Assembly: GCA_947644595.1 (NCBI GenBank)
Contig: CANSAE010000001.1
Coordinates: 169,605-233,604 of the forward strand
Direction of reading: 5' to 3'
DNA: 64,000 bases
From: an uncultured Clostridia bacterium
GTDB taxonomy: Bacteria; Bacillota; Clostridia; Oscillospirales; Oscillospiraceae
In this document: piece after piece, positions 1 to 7,534 of the stretch
How positions within the stretch are numbered: the stretch's first letter is position 1
How the letters are laid out: every line of letters begins with the position of its first letter
The notes under the pieces: generated by a model
What the model was told of the DNA's origin: nothing
What the model saw: only the letters and a program-made list of their open reading frames with translations
The model's database searches: none
Made by a program: the position numbers and the translations under genes

Positions 1-112
1 ATGTTTGATTGTTTGTTTCATTCAAGAAGGATTCAACTTCATAGGCCCACTCATTAACATTAGGCTTCTTTGGATTATCAATTAGCTCTTTTAACTTTTC
101 TTTCTCTGTCAT
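1..112 (-). CDS. Unidentified gene downstream of hsdM (5' part only)
   Basis: An ATG opens in the last bases of hsdM (ATGA overlap, start and stop sharing four bases) and the frame stays open to the window edge. The visible 37 residues begin MTEKEKLKELIDNPKKPNVN and are charged and hydrophilic, with no domain I can recognise. The overlap implies translational coupling with hsdM. In type I restriction loci this slot often holds hsdS, but the visible N-terminus does not look like a target-recognition domain, so it may be a small accessory gene instead. Confidence 0.6.
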   Translation of the reverse strand, partial: MTEKEKLKELIDNPKKPNVNEWAYEVESFLNETNNQT

Positions 113-1677
113 GTACAGTTACCCCCTATCTCCGCAATTATCTCATCAATCTCATCCCGCAAAGCCTGTTCCCGCTTTACAATCTCCGCAATTTCAGCGT
201 TCAGGGCCACGATGTCGATTTTCTCCCGCGTGTCCTCCTGTTCCACATAGGTGGAAACAGAAAGGTTATACGCTTGGTCTTCAATCCTGCTTTGCGGGAC
301 AAGGCTTGCAAAATGTGCCCGGTCCTCCCGTACTCCAAAGGCGGCAACGATGGTATCGATATTCTCTTCCGTCAGTTTGTTGCTGTTGGTCACTTTAACG
401 CATTCCTTGGATGCATCGATAAACAGCACGCTGTTGTCCGTTTTGGATTTTTTCAGCACCATGATGCAGGTGGCGATACTGGTGCCGAAAAACAGGTTGT
501 CCGGCAATTGGATCACGCAGTCAATGTAGTTGTTATCGATGAGATACTTGCGGATCTTCTGCTCTGCCCCGCCGCGGTACATCACACCGGGGAAACAGAC
601 GATAGCCGCTGTGCCGCTGGTGGCCAGCCAGGAAAGGCTGTGCATGATAAACGCCAAATCTGCCTTGGACTTTGGCGCAAGCACACCCGCAGGAGAAAAA
701 CGCGGGTCGTTGATCATCAATGGGTTTGCGTCGCCATCCCATTTGATGGAATACGGTGGATTAGAAACGATAGCTTCAAAGGGTTCATCATCCCAGTGCT
801 GCGGCTCAGTCAGTGTGTCGCCATGGGCGATGTCGAACTTGTCGTAGTCAATGTCATGGAGAAACATATTGATACGGCAGAGGTTATAAGTCGTGATATT
901 CACCTCTTGTCCATAAAAGCCCTGGCGGACGTTTTCTCGACCCAAAATCTTCGCCGCTTTCAGCAGCAGAGAGCCAGAGCCACAGGCGGGATCGTAGACC
1001 TTGTTGATCTCCGTTTTACCGTAGACAGCAATGCGGGTAAGGAGTTCGGAAACTTCCTGGGGTGTGAAATATTCGCCGCCGCTTTTGCCCGCATTGGAGG
1101 CGTACATACCCATGAGATACTCGTATGCGTCACCGAAGGCGTCTATCGTGTTGTCCTGATATGCCCCCAACTTCATGTCGGCTACGCCATTCATCAGCTT
1201 CACAAGGCGTTCGTTGCGCTTTGCCACCGTGCCGCCCAGTTTGTTGCTGTTCACATCAATGTCGTCAAACAGTCCCTTGAAACTTTCCTCACTGGGCGTG
1301 CCAGTGGCGGATGCTTCGATATTTTGGAAAACAGATTCCAATGTCTCGTTGAGATTATCATCGTTTGGCGCTTTTCTGCGGACATTCTCAAACAGTTCAC
1401 TGGGCAGAATGAAGAAACCTTTTTCCACTACCAATCCGGCACGGGCTTCCTCCGCATCCGCATCGGACATAGCCGCATAGTCGAACTCGGCGTTTCCGGC
1501 TTCCCATTCTCCGCGGTTGATGTATCCCGCAAGATTTTCAGAGATATAACGGTAAAACAGCATTCCAAGGACATACTGCTTGAAGTCCCAGCCATCCACG
1601 CTTCCCCGCAGGTCATTTGCGATATTCCAAATCACGCGGTGAAGCTCCGCGCGTTCTTGCTCTTTTTTATTGTCCAT
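109..1677 (-). CDS. hsdM: Type I restriction-modification system DNA methyltransferase subunit HsdM
   Basis: 522 residues, a usual HsdM length. It transfers a methyl group from S-adenosylmethionine to adenine N6, acting with an HsdS specificity subunit and, for cleavage, HsdR. The N-terminal helical domain begins near residue 10. SAM-binding motif I (DPACGSGS) lies near 229-236 and catalytic motif IV (NPPY) near 306-309; a helical tail for HsdS contact closes the protein. The start is the ATG giving MDNKKEQ, 7-8 bases after a GAGAGGAAAG ribosome binding site; an upstream in-frame start adds ten unlikely residues. HsdS and HsdR are not in the window. The gene sits in the accessory region bounded by tRNA-Thr fragments and diverges from the toxin-antitoxin pair. 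Confidence 0.93.
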   Translation of the reverse strand: MDNKKEQERAELHRVIWNIANDLRGSVDGWDFKQYVLGMLFYRYISENLAGYINRGEWEAGNAEFDYAAMSDADAEEARAGLVVEKGFFILPSELFENVRRKAPNDDNLNETLESVFQNIEASATGTPSEESFKGLFDDIDVNSNKLGGTVAKRNERLVKLMNGVADMKLGAYQDNTIDAFGDAYEYLMGMYASNAGKSGGEYFTPQEVSELLTRIAVYGKTEINKVYDPACGSGSLLLKAAKILGRENVRQGFYGQEVNITTYNLCRINMFLHDIDYDKFDIAHGDTLTEPQHWDDEPFEAIVSNPPYSIKWDGDANPLMINDPRFSPAGVLAPKSKADLAFIMHSLSWLATSGTAAIVCFPGVMYRGGAEQKIRKYLIDNNYIDCVIQLPDNLFFGTSIATCIMVLKKSKTDNSVLFIDASKECVKVTNSNKLTEENIDTIVAAFGVREDRAHFASLVPQSRIEDQAYNLSVSTYVEQEDTREKIDIVALNAEIAEIVKREQALRDEIDEIIAEIGGNCT

Positions 1678-1829
1678 TTTGCTTTCCTCTCTGCCAATAA
1701 AGCGCAAAATCTGTTAATCAGTACCAGTTTAACACGAACAGGAAGAATATTCAAGCAAGGGTCTCAGCAGAAAATCGATTCTCACGTATTCTTTGTTTAC
1801 TGCGGCGCAGATTTTGCATGGCAAGGCTG

Positions 1830-1858
1830 TTGCAAATCTTTTGCTCATGGGGTATACT
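1830..1858 (+). promoter_or_regulatory. Promoter of the mntA/hepT pair with an overlapping dyad
   Basis: A -35 box TTGCAA (1830-1835) and -10 box TATACT (1853-1858) are separated by exactly 17 bases. Transcription would begin near 1865, directly in front of the AAAGGAGG ribosome binding site. A dyad, TTTGCA (1813-1818) and TGCAAA (1831-1836), overlaps the -35 box and also occurs in the second copy of this locus. It could be an autoregulatory operator; that role is inferred. Confidence 0.7.
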
Positions 1859-1881
1859 ATTATCAGAAAGGAGGCGTTGTC

Positions 1882-2178
1882 ATGCCTTACACGATCGACG
1901 AATTGCGGAGCATCATCTCCCCTATCGCTGCGGAACACGGCGTGAAGAGCGTATCTCTGTTCGGTTCTTATTCCAAAGGCAACGCTTCCGCAGATAGCGA
2001 TATCGATTTGAAAATCGAAAAAGGCCAGCTACGCACAATGTTTCAGATCTGCGGTTTTCGCCTTGCGGTTGAAGATGCGTTGAAACTTCCTGTGGACTTA
2101 ATCACCAGCGAATCCTCAGACACTGATTTTCTGGATATGATTGCGAAAGATGAGGTGCTGCTTTATCGAAGTGCGTGA
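1882..2178 (+). CDS. mntA: MntA-type minimal nucleotidyltransferase antitoxin
   Basis: 98 residues with the minimal nucleotidyltransferase signature GSx10DxD: G28, S29, D40 and D42 in LFGSYSKGN...SDIDL. In MntA/HepT (type VII) systems this enzyme adds AMP to the HEPN toxin near its active site and so neutralises it. The start follows AAAGGAGG by eight bases, and the stop overlaps the start of the HEPN gene, as usual for such pairs. A frameshifted second copy occurs at 9484-9781. The pair sits directly beside a tRNA-Thr att fragment, which fits an addiction module that stabilises an integrated element. Enzymatic activity is inferred from the motif only. Confidence 0.9.
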   Translation: MPYTIDELRSIISPIAAEHGVKSVSLFGSYSKGNASADSDIDLKIEKGQLRTMFQICGFRLAVEDALKLPVDLITSESSDTDFLDMIAKDEVLLYRSA

Positions 2179-2509
2179 CCGGGTTCTGTTGGGAAAAATT
2201 ATTGGTTATTGTCAGCGCATTGAAGAATATTTGAGCCGCTATCAGCACAGTTTTGAGCAATTTCAATCGGATCATCTATTTCAAGATGCCTGTTGCATGT
2301 GTGTTGTTCAAATCGGCGAATTGTCTACACAGTTGTCTGACGATGTTCGGAAAGCAAATTCCTCCATTCCATGGCGAATCATTAAAGATACACGAAATTT
2401 CTATGTACATGCTTATGGTTCTATTGATGTCCCTGCTGTTTGGAGCACATTGAATGAGGATATTCCTGCGTTGATGCGTTCATGTCAAGTTCTGTTGGGA
2501 AAAAACTGA
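2171..2509 (+). CDS. hepT: HepT-type HEPN toxin (DUF86 family)
   Basis: 112 residues from the GTG that overlaps the mntA stop by eight bases. It carries the HEPN ribonuclease motif RX4HXY as R75, H80 and Y82 in RNFYVHAY. HepT proteins are RNases that act as toxins; the partner nucleotidyltransferase silences them by AMP addition. The start codon is a judgement: upstream in-frame ATGs (2141, 2150) would add about ten residues, but family members begin with a sequence like (M)RDRVLLGKI, matching the GTG. The gene ends about 136 bases before the tRNA-Thr fragment. The corresponding gene is missing from the second copy of the locus near 9782. Confidence 0.87.
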   Translation: MRDRVLLGKIIGYCQRIEEYLSRYQHSFEQFQSDHLFQDACCMCVVQIGELSTQLSDDVRKANSSIPWRIIKDTRNFYVHAYGSIDVPAVWSTLNEDIPALMRSCQVLLGKN

Positions 2510-2574
2510 TTTGACCCACTTTTTGACCCACAACAGGAAAAATCTCGGTGGAGACAACGGAGCATACAGCACGA

Positions 2575-2665
2575 ACGACCTGTTGATTTCGTAGTCAAAA
2601 GCGCAGGAAGGGCTTGAAATTCAAGGGCTGGATCGGCTTTGCAACCTTCGTAATCAGCAGGTCGT
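2575..2665. repeat. Inverted repeat pairing with the tRNA-Thr anticodon arm, copy 1
   Basis: ACGACCTGTTGATTTCG (2575-2591) is a near-perfect reverse complement (two mismatches) of 2649-2665 inside the tRNA-Thr fragment. The same arrangement occurs at 9883-9973. The left arm is therefore antisense to the anticodon arm and variable loop of tRNA-Thr(CGT). It may be an integrase-related dyad near the crossover site or an antisense RNA segment; the sequence cannot tell which. Confidence 0.7.
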
Positions 2666-2691
2666 GTGTTCGAGTCACATTACCAGCTCCA
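2647..2691 (+). repeat. tRNA-Thr(CGT) 3' fragment: attachment site duplicate, copy 1
   Basis: These 45 bases match the 3' part of a tRNA-Thr gene: anticodon loop TTCGTAA, the 3' strand of the anticodon stem, a T arm (GTGTG-TTCGAGT-CACAT), acceptor strand TACCAGC, discriminator T and encoded CCA. The 5' half is absent, so this is not a tRNA gene. The 51 bases 2645-2695 recur exactly at 9953-10003. This is the direct repeat left when tyrosine integrases insert into the 3' end of a tRNA gene; a truncated integrase lies 140 bases away. Read as the left boundary of the second element. Confidence 0.88.
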
Positions 2692-2694
2692 AAA

Positions 2695-2729
2695 ACACCT
2701 CGAAATCGTATGATTTCGGGGTGTTTTTG
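2695..2729 (+). terminator. Rho-independent terminator carried with the tRNA-Thr fragment
   Basis: A 13-bp stem (2695-2707 with 2712-2724, one G-T pair) with a four-base loop is followed by a T tract. It sits at the same distance after CCA as the terminator of the second att copy, so it probably descends from the original tRNA-Thr terminator. Confidence 0.85.
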
Positions 2730-2831
2730 CGCGTTTTCGGAACTTTTCGGGGGTGGGCTGTTTTCGCTGACCCACATCGTGACCCACACGGTGAAATGGC
2801 TGGAAAGGTCTGGAGAGCACCAAACTGGATT

Positions 2832-3482
2832 TTACATGACCTGCGCCATGAACTCCCCCATTTTCTCCGCCGCTTCGTCCTGGGCCTGCCATGTGGCGTG
2901 GGTATATGTGCGGAGAGTGAATCCGGCATCGTAGTGGCCGAGCATTGAAGAGACTGTTTTCACATCCACGCCGTTTTGTAGAGCTGTCGTTGCGAAGGTG
3001 TGCCGTAGGTCATGGAATCGAATGTGTTCCAGTCCCGCATCTTTCAGGATTTTCTTGTGGAGGTTCACCACGGAATCGGGATGGTACATCTCCCCTGTTT
3101 TCGGAGATGGAAACATGTATGGGTTGTCCGGGTGCTTCTCGTGTTCTTGGACGAGGAAGTCAACTGCTTCTTGGGGTATAGATATCCTGCGGACGGAGGT
3201 TTCCGTCTTTGGACGAGTGATGGTGATTTTGCCATTTCTCACCGCTGCTTGTTTGCTGACTGAGATTATTCTTTGCTCAGTATCTAAGTCATCCCACAGG
3301 AGCGCAACCAATTCTCCCTTTCTAAGCCCTGTCGTCAGTTCCAGATAGAACATAGGCAACACTCCCCTTTCCTCTGCTGCTTTCAGGTATGTGCCTATGC
3401 TCTCCGCCGGGAGGATTTTTATTACCCAATTGGGTAGGGTTGATGGTTTGTTTCTGTCATAAGATTTTCCAAATTTATTCTC
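2832..3482 (-). pseudogene. Tyrosine recombinase (integrase), N-terminally truncated
   Basis: About 216 codons remain of a tRNA-targeting phage-type integrase. The catalytic domain is complete: Arg in TTGLRKGEL, a Lys region (TKTETSVRR), HDLRH, LGH and the nucleophile Tyr in LRTYTH. The frame runs upstream to a stop at 3483-3485 without a convincing start; its first residues, ...PNWVIKILPAESIGTYLKAAEERG, match the linker before the catalytic domain. The N-terminal arm-binding and core-binding domains (about 170 residues) are lost. A GTG at 3362 with a poor ribosome site could yield only 176 residues. It lies next to the att copy, as expected for an element's integrase, but is unlikely to be active. 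Confidence 0.85.
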
Positions 3483-3530
3483 TTATGTTTGATACCCGAA
3501 AACGAACCTTTCCTGTCAAGAATGAAAAAT

Positions 3531-3563
3531 AAAAGACTGTGTTCAGATGCACACAGTCTTTTT
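3531..3563. terminator. Bidirectional terminator-like hairpin
   Basis: AAGACTGTGT and ACACAGTCTT form a perfect 10-bp stem around an 8-base loop, with an A run on one side and a T run on the other. It lies just upstream of the integrase remnant. Confidence 0.75.
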
Positions 3564-3745
3564 ACTCATATTTTCAGTTTATATCAGACCGTAATACCGT
3601 TCGAAAAATCCTATCAATTTGCTTACGATCACATCTTTCTTCTCTGCCCGCCTCCGCCGAAACGGGAGAGCAGCATGATTTTATCGAGGTCTATTCCCGT
3701 AGTCTGAATCGCACTATAAAAGTGTCTGTTCATTATGATAAATAG

Positions 3746-3780
3746 TTTTTGGGACGCTTCTAAAAGAAGCGTCCCAAAAA
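3746..3780 (-). terminator. Terminator after the MFS transporter gene
   Basis: A perfect 15-bp inverted repeat (TTTTTGGGACGCTTC and its complement) surrounds a 5-base loop 31 bases past the MFS stop. It ends the SDR/CoA-transferase/MFS transcript. Confidence 0.9.
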
Positions 3781-3811
3781 TGCAAGGGATTATGTTTGAC
3801 CGTCCAACGGT

Positions 3812-5101
3812 TCAGGCAACCGCATCTTCAGGATCACCATCAGGGTACTGTTCCTGTAACTTTTTACCGCCTTTGAGTGCGGCTGCAACACACAGGAACA
3901 TTAACACCGCAATGACAATATAGATGAGCCAAGACATTGCATAACCGACAATTCCCTGAAGAATGGAGGTAAGCACGGAGCCAAGTGCGGCTCCGACGAG
4001 GAAGAACAGGTTCGCGGTTGCATAGATACTACCATAATCTTTTACACCAAACACTGTAGACAGCAGAATTGCCGGCAACAGTTTCGGCAGGAACATAGCC
4101 AAAGCAAAGAAAAGATATCCGTAACTCAAAAGTTTGTTGCCGGTCATACCGAAAGCAACCAAGCATCCCAAGCCAATCGCTTGTAAAATGAGAGAGAGTA
4201 TTACAGTTTTTTTGATGCCGATTTTATCCATAAGCACACCTGCTACAAGGATACCAATCAGAGAACCGATAGAATATATAGCCAGGAGGTTTCCGGCCAA
4301 AATGTTGCCATCATTGACAATACTTGTAGCAAAATTAGGTACATGTGTGGTCACTCCGGATGCTAATATACCAACCAAAAGTACTGTTCCGAGAATCGCT
4401 TTCCAAGCACCCGACTTGGTGGCGGTCTTCTTTGATACGCCAATCCATGAGGGCTGCGCAGCAGTGGCCTCAGCATCTGCGGAACCATCACCTGTGCGGT
4501 AAGGCTCCGTGCCGTACTCCTGCGGAGACCGCTTCACCAAAAACAGCGCTGTCAGGATCATAACCACACCCACAACCACTGCGGAAAACAGCATCGCGGT
4601 CTTCCAACCAGTAGTACTGGCAGAGATGAACCTTGTTAACACCGGAGACCAAATCATGCCGCCAATACCAGTACCTGCCATGGCGATGGACATCATGGTG
4701 GAACGTTTACTCTCAAACCATGCTGTAACCAGCATAGAAATAGGCAACTGCGTCAGACCAGCCAGAAAGATATTCTCAAGGCCGAAAATCAAATACATCT
4801 GCCAAATCGCAGTAGCAAAAGTAGCAACAGCAAAACATGCACAAGCACCAACTGTGCAAATGATCATCATCAGCTTCATATTCTTTTTCTGATATAATCC
4901 AGCGATGATCATCGCACCGACGGCACTGGTCAAGGATGCGATTAGGTTGACCATAGACCATGCAGAGTTCGCGAATCCCAAATCCTCGCACACGGGATTC
5001 ATGTACAACGAAAAGCAGTTGTTCAGAATCGCCGTCGGGAAGAACGACATGATAAACGCTGCTACCAGTACGCCCCATCCCTTAAATTTCTTTGTTTCCA
5101 T
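3812..5101 (-). CDS. Major facilitator superfamily carrier, oxalate/formate-antiporter-like
   Basis: 429 residues with about twelve hydrophobic membrane segments and a hydrophilic central loop near residues 200-235, the usual MFS 6+6 layout. The N-terminus (KGWGVLVAAFIMSFFPTAILNNCFSLYMNPVC) resembles the OFA/monocarboxylate branch, whose members import or exchange organic acids. The start ATG follows AAGGAGGT; an upstream in-frame start adds 12 implausible residues. It is last in a three-gene set after a CaiB/BaiF-type CoA-transferase and an SDR, so the likely role is uptake of the acid those enzymes process. The substrate is unknown. Confidence 0.85.
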   Translation of the reverse strand: METKKFKGWGVLVAAFIMSFFPTAILNNCFSLYMNPVCEDLGFANSAWSMVNLIASLTSAVGAMIIAGLYQKKNMKLMMIICTVGACACFAVATFATAIWQMYLIFGLENIFLAGLTQLPISMLVTAWFESKRSTMMSIAMAGTGIGGMIWSPVLTRFISASTTGWKTAMLFSAVVVGVVMILTALFLVKRSPQEYGTEPYRTGDGSADAEATAAQPSWIGVSKKTATKSGAWKAILGTVLLVGILASGVTTHVPNFATSIVNDGNILAGNLLAIYSIGSLIGILVAGVLMDKIGIKKTVILSLILQAIGLGCLVAFGMTGNKLLSYGYLFFALAMFLPKLLPAILLSTVFGVKDYGSIYATANLFFLVGAALGSVLTSILQGIVGYAMSWLIYIVIAVLMFLCVAAALKGGKKLQEQYPDGDPEDAVA

Positions 5102-5121
5102 TACAATACCTCCTTGAATTT

Positions 5122-5175
5122 GTATGCCTTTCGGCATACTGCTACCATAGCCGACTTCCTTCTTCGGCCATGGTA
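5122..5175 (-). promoter_or_regulatory. Two hairpins between the SDR and MFS genes
   Basis: In transcript order a 12-bp stem with one mismatch (5143-5154 with 5164-5175) is followed by a perfect 7-bp stem closing a GAAA tetraloop (5122-5128 with 5133-5139). The second ends just before the MFS ribosome site. Neither has a U tract, so RNA stabilisation or uneven expression within the operon is likelier than termination. Confidence 0.6.
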
Positions 5176-5202
5176 AGCTCCTTTTATTCCTCAGCCGCCC
5201 GT

Positions 5203-5976
5203 TCAGGCAATGACAACCTCGGGACGGTATCCGGCATCAATGCCGATGGTCTGTCCCGTAATATAGCCAGCCGCGTCAGATGCCAGGAAAGTAATCAGAT
5301 TAGCAACATCCTCCGGCGTTCCCATCCGCTTGAACGGAATAGCCCCCTCAATGGACTGCTTTGCCATATCATTCAATCCGGCCACCATATCCGTCGCAAT
5401 CACACCGGGCGCAATCGCGTTCACGCGAATCCGGAACGGGGACAGCTCATTCGCCAAAGACTTCGTCAAGCCAATAACGCCCGCCTTACTCACCGGATAC
5501 GGCAGACCCATCGCGCTGCCGTAAACACCGGCAACAGACGCCGTGTTTACAATCGCCCCGCCTTTTGAGCGGTCCATGCTCTTCACGCCGGCCTTGCACA
5601 TCACAAACATGGAGTTGATATTCGTGTCCATGACTTCCTTCCAGTCATCCATCGTCAGGCGGTGCAGGAATTTCCCGCTGTCCATTCCGGCGTTGTTTAC
5701 CAGAATATCTACCGGCCCCCACGCAGCTGTCACCTCATTGAACACTGCCGTGACCTCTTCCAGATTGCACAAGTCAGGATGGAAGGTCATCACGGGGTAA
5801 TTGGGGTTAATGGCTTTGAGTTCCTCCATGGCCTTCTTGCCTGTCTCCTCGTAGTGGCTCAGAAAGCACACCTTCGCGCCATAAGCCAGAAACTGCTTCA
5901 CTGCACCAAAGCCGATGCCGCGGCTGCCGCCCGAAACTACAACTACTTTTCCTTTCAGTTCATTGGTCAAATCCAT
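5203..5976 (-). CDS. Short-chain dehydrogenase/reductase, BaiA-like
   Basis: 257 residues, a standard classical SDR length. The cofactor motif is SGGSRGIG (15-22), followed by NNAG near 94-97. The catalytic set is S147 (NTASVAG), Y160 and K164 (YPVSK). From memory, residues 140-175 and the C-terminal DAGYRP resemble bile-acid 3-alpha-hydroxysteroid dehydrogenases (BaiA) more than FabG; this needs a search. It would oxidise or reduce a hydroxyl or ketone with NAD(P). The ATG follows a strong GGAGGA site. It lies 54 bases after the CoA-transferase gene, so co-transcription with it and the MFS gene is likely. Confidence 0.88.
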   Translation of the reverse strand: MDLTNELKGKVVVVSGGSRGIGFGAVKQFLAYGAKVCFLSHYEETGKKAMEELKAINPNYPVMTFHPDLCNLEEVTAVFNEVTAAWGPVDILVNNAGMDSGKFLHRLTMDDWKEVMDTNINSMFVMCKAGVKSMDRSKGGAIVNTASVAGVYGSAMGLPYPVSKAGVIGLTKSLANELSPFRIRVNAIAPGVIATDMVAGLNDMAKQSIEGAIPFKRMGTPEDVANLITFLASDAAGYITGQTIGIDAGYRPEVVIA

Positions 5977-6030
5977 AATTCATTCCTCCATAAATTAATC
6001 ATGTAGATTTTTGTGATACTCTGTATTAAC

Positions 6031-7308
6031 TCACAGATGCTTAAATTGGCCGCAGGCATCCTGACGGGATACAGATACCTTCTCATCGAAGAAGCTTTGT
6101 ATCTCCGCTTCGGAATAACCCAAATCAGAAAGTACATCAGAAGTATCAAAGCCAAAGTCCACACCCGTCCGCCAAACAGACAGCGGATGATTTTTGGCTC
6201 TCGGGACAATATTCGGCACCGGAACCTGAAGAGGCTGACCGGGATTCTCGGGGTCCTGCCAACGGGTACTGGGGGTATAAATCATGGATTGGCGAGCCTG
6301 ATACTGACTGTTGGTGAGCATATCGGCATATGTAATGACCTTACTGCACGGAATGCCGTTGTCATTCAGGAGTTTTTCGATCTCGTCCGCCGTATGGGCA
6401 GCACACAGCTTCAGCAGAGCTTCTTCAACCTTGTTGCCTTGCTCTGTGCCGCGGTAATAGCCGAAAGCTCCACCGGGGAACTCATCCGTGCCATAGGGGA
6501 AGCCCAACAGCAACGCCAAACGTTTACAAACAGCATTACCGGTGCTGATCATGAACATGTTGCCCTCTTTGCAGCGGTAATTGCCCGTAGCAGCAATAAC
6601 ATCCGCCGCAATCCACAGGGAACGTTTTTCCGGATTGTGCTCCACAATATCCTGAAGCATATACTGGCATAGAGTACGCAAACCGCATTCATACTGGGCA
6701 ATGTCCAGGCTCTCGCCTCTGCCGGTCTTTAACGCGTTGATATACGCAGCCAGACTGGAATTTGCCGCAAACATGGCGGTATAGTAGTCAATTACATTAT
6801 CCGCAATGGGGAAGAATGGCATATCATCGGTGCCGTTTGCGTATACCATTCCACTGAACGCCTGTGCAATGGGGTCGTAAGACGCTCTGGAAACATATTC
6901 CTGCAATCCGGTCTGACCGAATCCGGAAATATGGGCAATAACCAGCTTGGGATTCACTTCCCAAAGCACTTCATCGCTCAGTCCCCAACCTGCCCACTGG
7001 CCGCCTTTGGAAGACTCAATGAGAATATCCGTCTCTTTTATGAGACGCAAAAATGCTTCCCGGCCTTTGGGCTTGGTCACATCCAGCGTGATATCCCGCA
7101 TATTTCTGCGGTGAGATTCCCCCTGCCAACCTGGAGTTGTTGGGCTGCCATGAGAAAAGTCCGGATTTTGTGGATTTTCCAGCTGAATTACATCCGCGCC
7201 CATATCTGCCAGAATTTCGCCCGCAAAGGGACCGGCAACTGAAATTGCACTTACAACCACACGAACATCGTTCAACAGGCCTTGCTTAGGTACTTCATTT
7301 CTTTTCAT
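6031..7308 (-). CDS. Class III CoA-transferase, CaiB/BaiF family
   Basis: 425 residues, full length for the family. The N-terminal Rossmann half (GPFAGEILADMGADVIQLE) and the segments ESSKGGQ, GLSDEVLWEVNPK and RASYD...QAFSG are shared, from memory, with L-carnitine CoA-transferase CaiB and bile-acid CoA-transferase BaiF. The catalytic Asp that forms the acyl anhydride is D174 (NVIDYY), 20 residues before TGRGES as in CaiB. It moves CoA between acyl-CoA and a free acid, activating the substrate without ATP. It is the first gene of a putative operon with the SDR and MFS genes; its ribosome site is AAAGGAA. Carnitine-like or steroid-like acids are candidate substrates. Confidence 0.9.
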   Translation of the reverse strand: MKRNEVPKQGLLNDVRVVVSAISVAGPFAGEILADMGADVIQLENPQNPDFSHGSPTTPGWQGESHRRNMRDITLDVTKPKGREAFLRLIKETDILIESSKGGQWAGWGLSDEVLWEVNPKLVIAHISGFGQTGLQEYVSRASYDPIAQAFSGMVYANGTDDMPFFPIADNVIDYYTAMFAANSSLAAYINALKTGRGESLDIAQYECGLRTLCQYMLQDIVEHNPEKRSLWIAADVIAATGNYRCKEGNMFMISTGNAVCKRLALLLGFPYGTDEFPGGAFGYYRGTEQGNKVEEALLKLCAAHTADEIEKLLNDNGIPCSKVITYADMLTNSQYQARQSMIYTPSTRWQDPENPGQPLQVPVPNIVPRAKNHPLSVWRTGVDFGFDTSDVLSDLGYSEAEIQSFFDEKVSVSRQDACGQFKHL

Positions 7309-7396
7309 GATATACTTCCTTTCTTATTGCGTTTTCTCTCCTCAGATTTTTACATGCTAAGTGAATTTTGTCTTTATTTTAACATCTACTCAGCAG

Positions 7397-7414
7397 GCGT
7401 TACTTTTAAAACGC
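7397..7414. promoter_or_regulatory. Candidate operator upstream of the CoA-transferase operon
   Basis: GCGTT and AACGC form a 5-bp dyad around eight bases, 89 bases upstream of the CoA-transferase start. The region has TATAAT-like sequence but no good -35 box, as expected for an activator-dependent promoter. Binding by the adjacent AraC-type protein is inferred. Confidence 0.35.
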
Positions 7415-7480
7415 TTTCTATTACTATCATTATATTTTTCAAAATCAGCAATTGTTATATCATTATCATTAAAATGTATA

Positions 7481-7518
7481 AAAATAATGCAGTTTATTTT
7501 ATAAACTGCATTATTTTT
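7481..7518 (-). terminator. Terminator after the AraC-type genes
   Basis: A 17-bp perfect AT-rich stem (7481-7497 with 7501-7517) with a three-base loop is followed by a U tract on the minus strand, 17 bases after the stop of the sensor-only gene. Confidence 0.85.
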
Positions 7519-7534
7519 ATCAAAACTATCTATT

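Larger units (their letters stand above)
2510..2831. other. Junction region between two integrated elements; no protein gene
   Basis: This stretch holds the antisense dyad, the tRNA-Thr 3' fragment and its terminator. Open frames here on either strand (for example one beginning VTRTHDLLITK) are the usual false translations of tRNA sequence. Nothing else is recognisable. Confidence 0.7.
3483..3811. other. Non-coding spacer between integrase remnant and MFS gene
   Basis: It contains two strong hairpin terminators (near 3531-3563 and 3746-3780) and no convincing gene. Short open frames on the + strand have no ribosome site and no recognisable protein. The missing 5' part of the integrase gene is not found here. 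Confidence 0.6.

Noticed and set aside
70..1881. A 702-codon open frame on the + strand that ends in mntA
   Set aside because: It is antisense to hsdM and joins mntA only by chance. It has no family motifs, and the real gene begins at 1882 after its own promoter and ribosome site.
2647..2691. Annotating the tRNA-Thr fragments as functional tRNA genes (also 9955-9999)
   Set aside because: The D arm, 5' acceptor strand and 5' side of the anticodon stem are missing in both copies.
2595..2789. Open frames across the tRNA-Thr fragments, including VTRTHDLLITK-type peptides (also 9801-9986)
   Set aside because: These are well-known false translations of the antisense strand of tRNA 3' ends.
3539..3745. 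Possible small gene between the integrase remnant and the MFS terminator
   Set aside because: It crosses a strong hairpin, lacks a ribosome site and has no recognisable domain.
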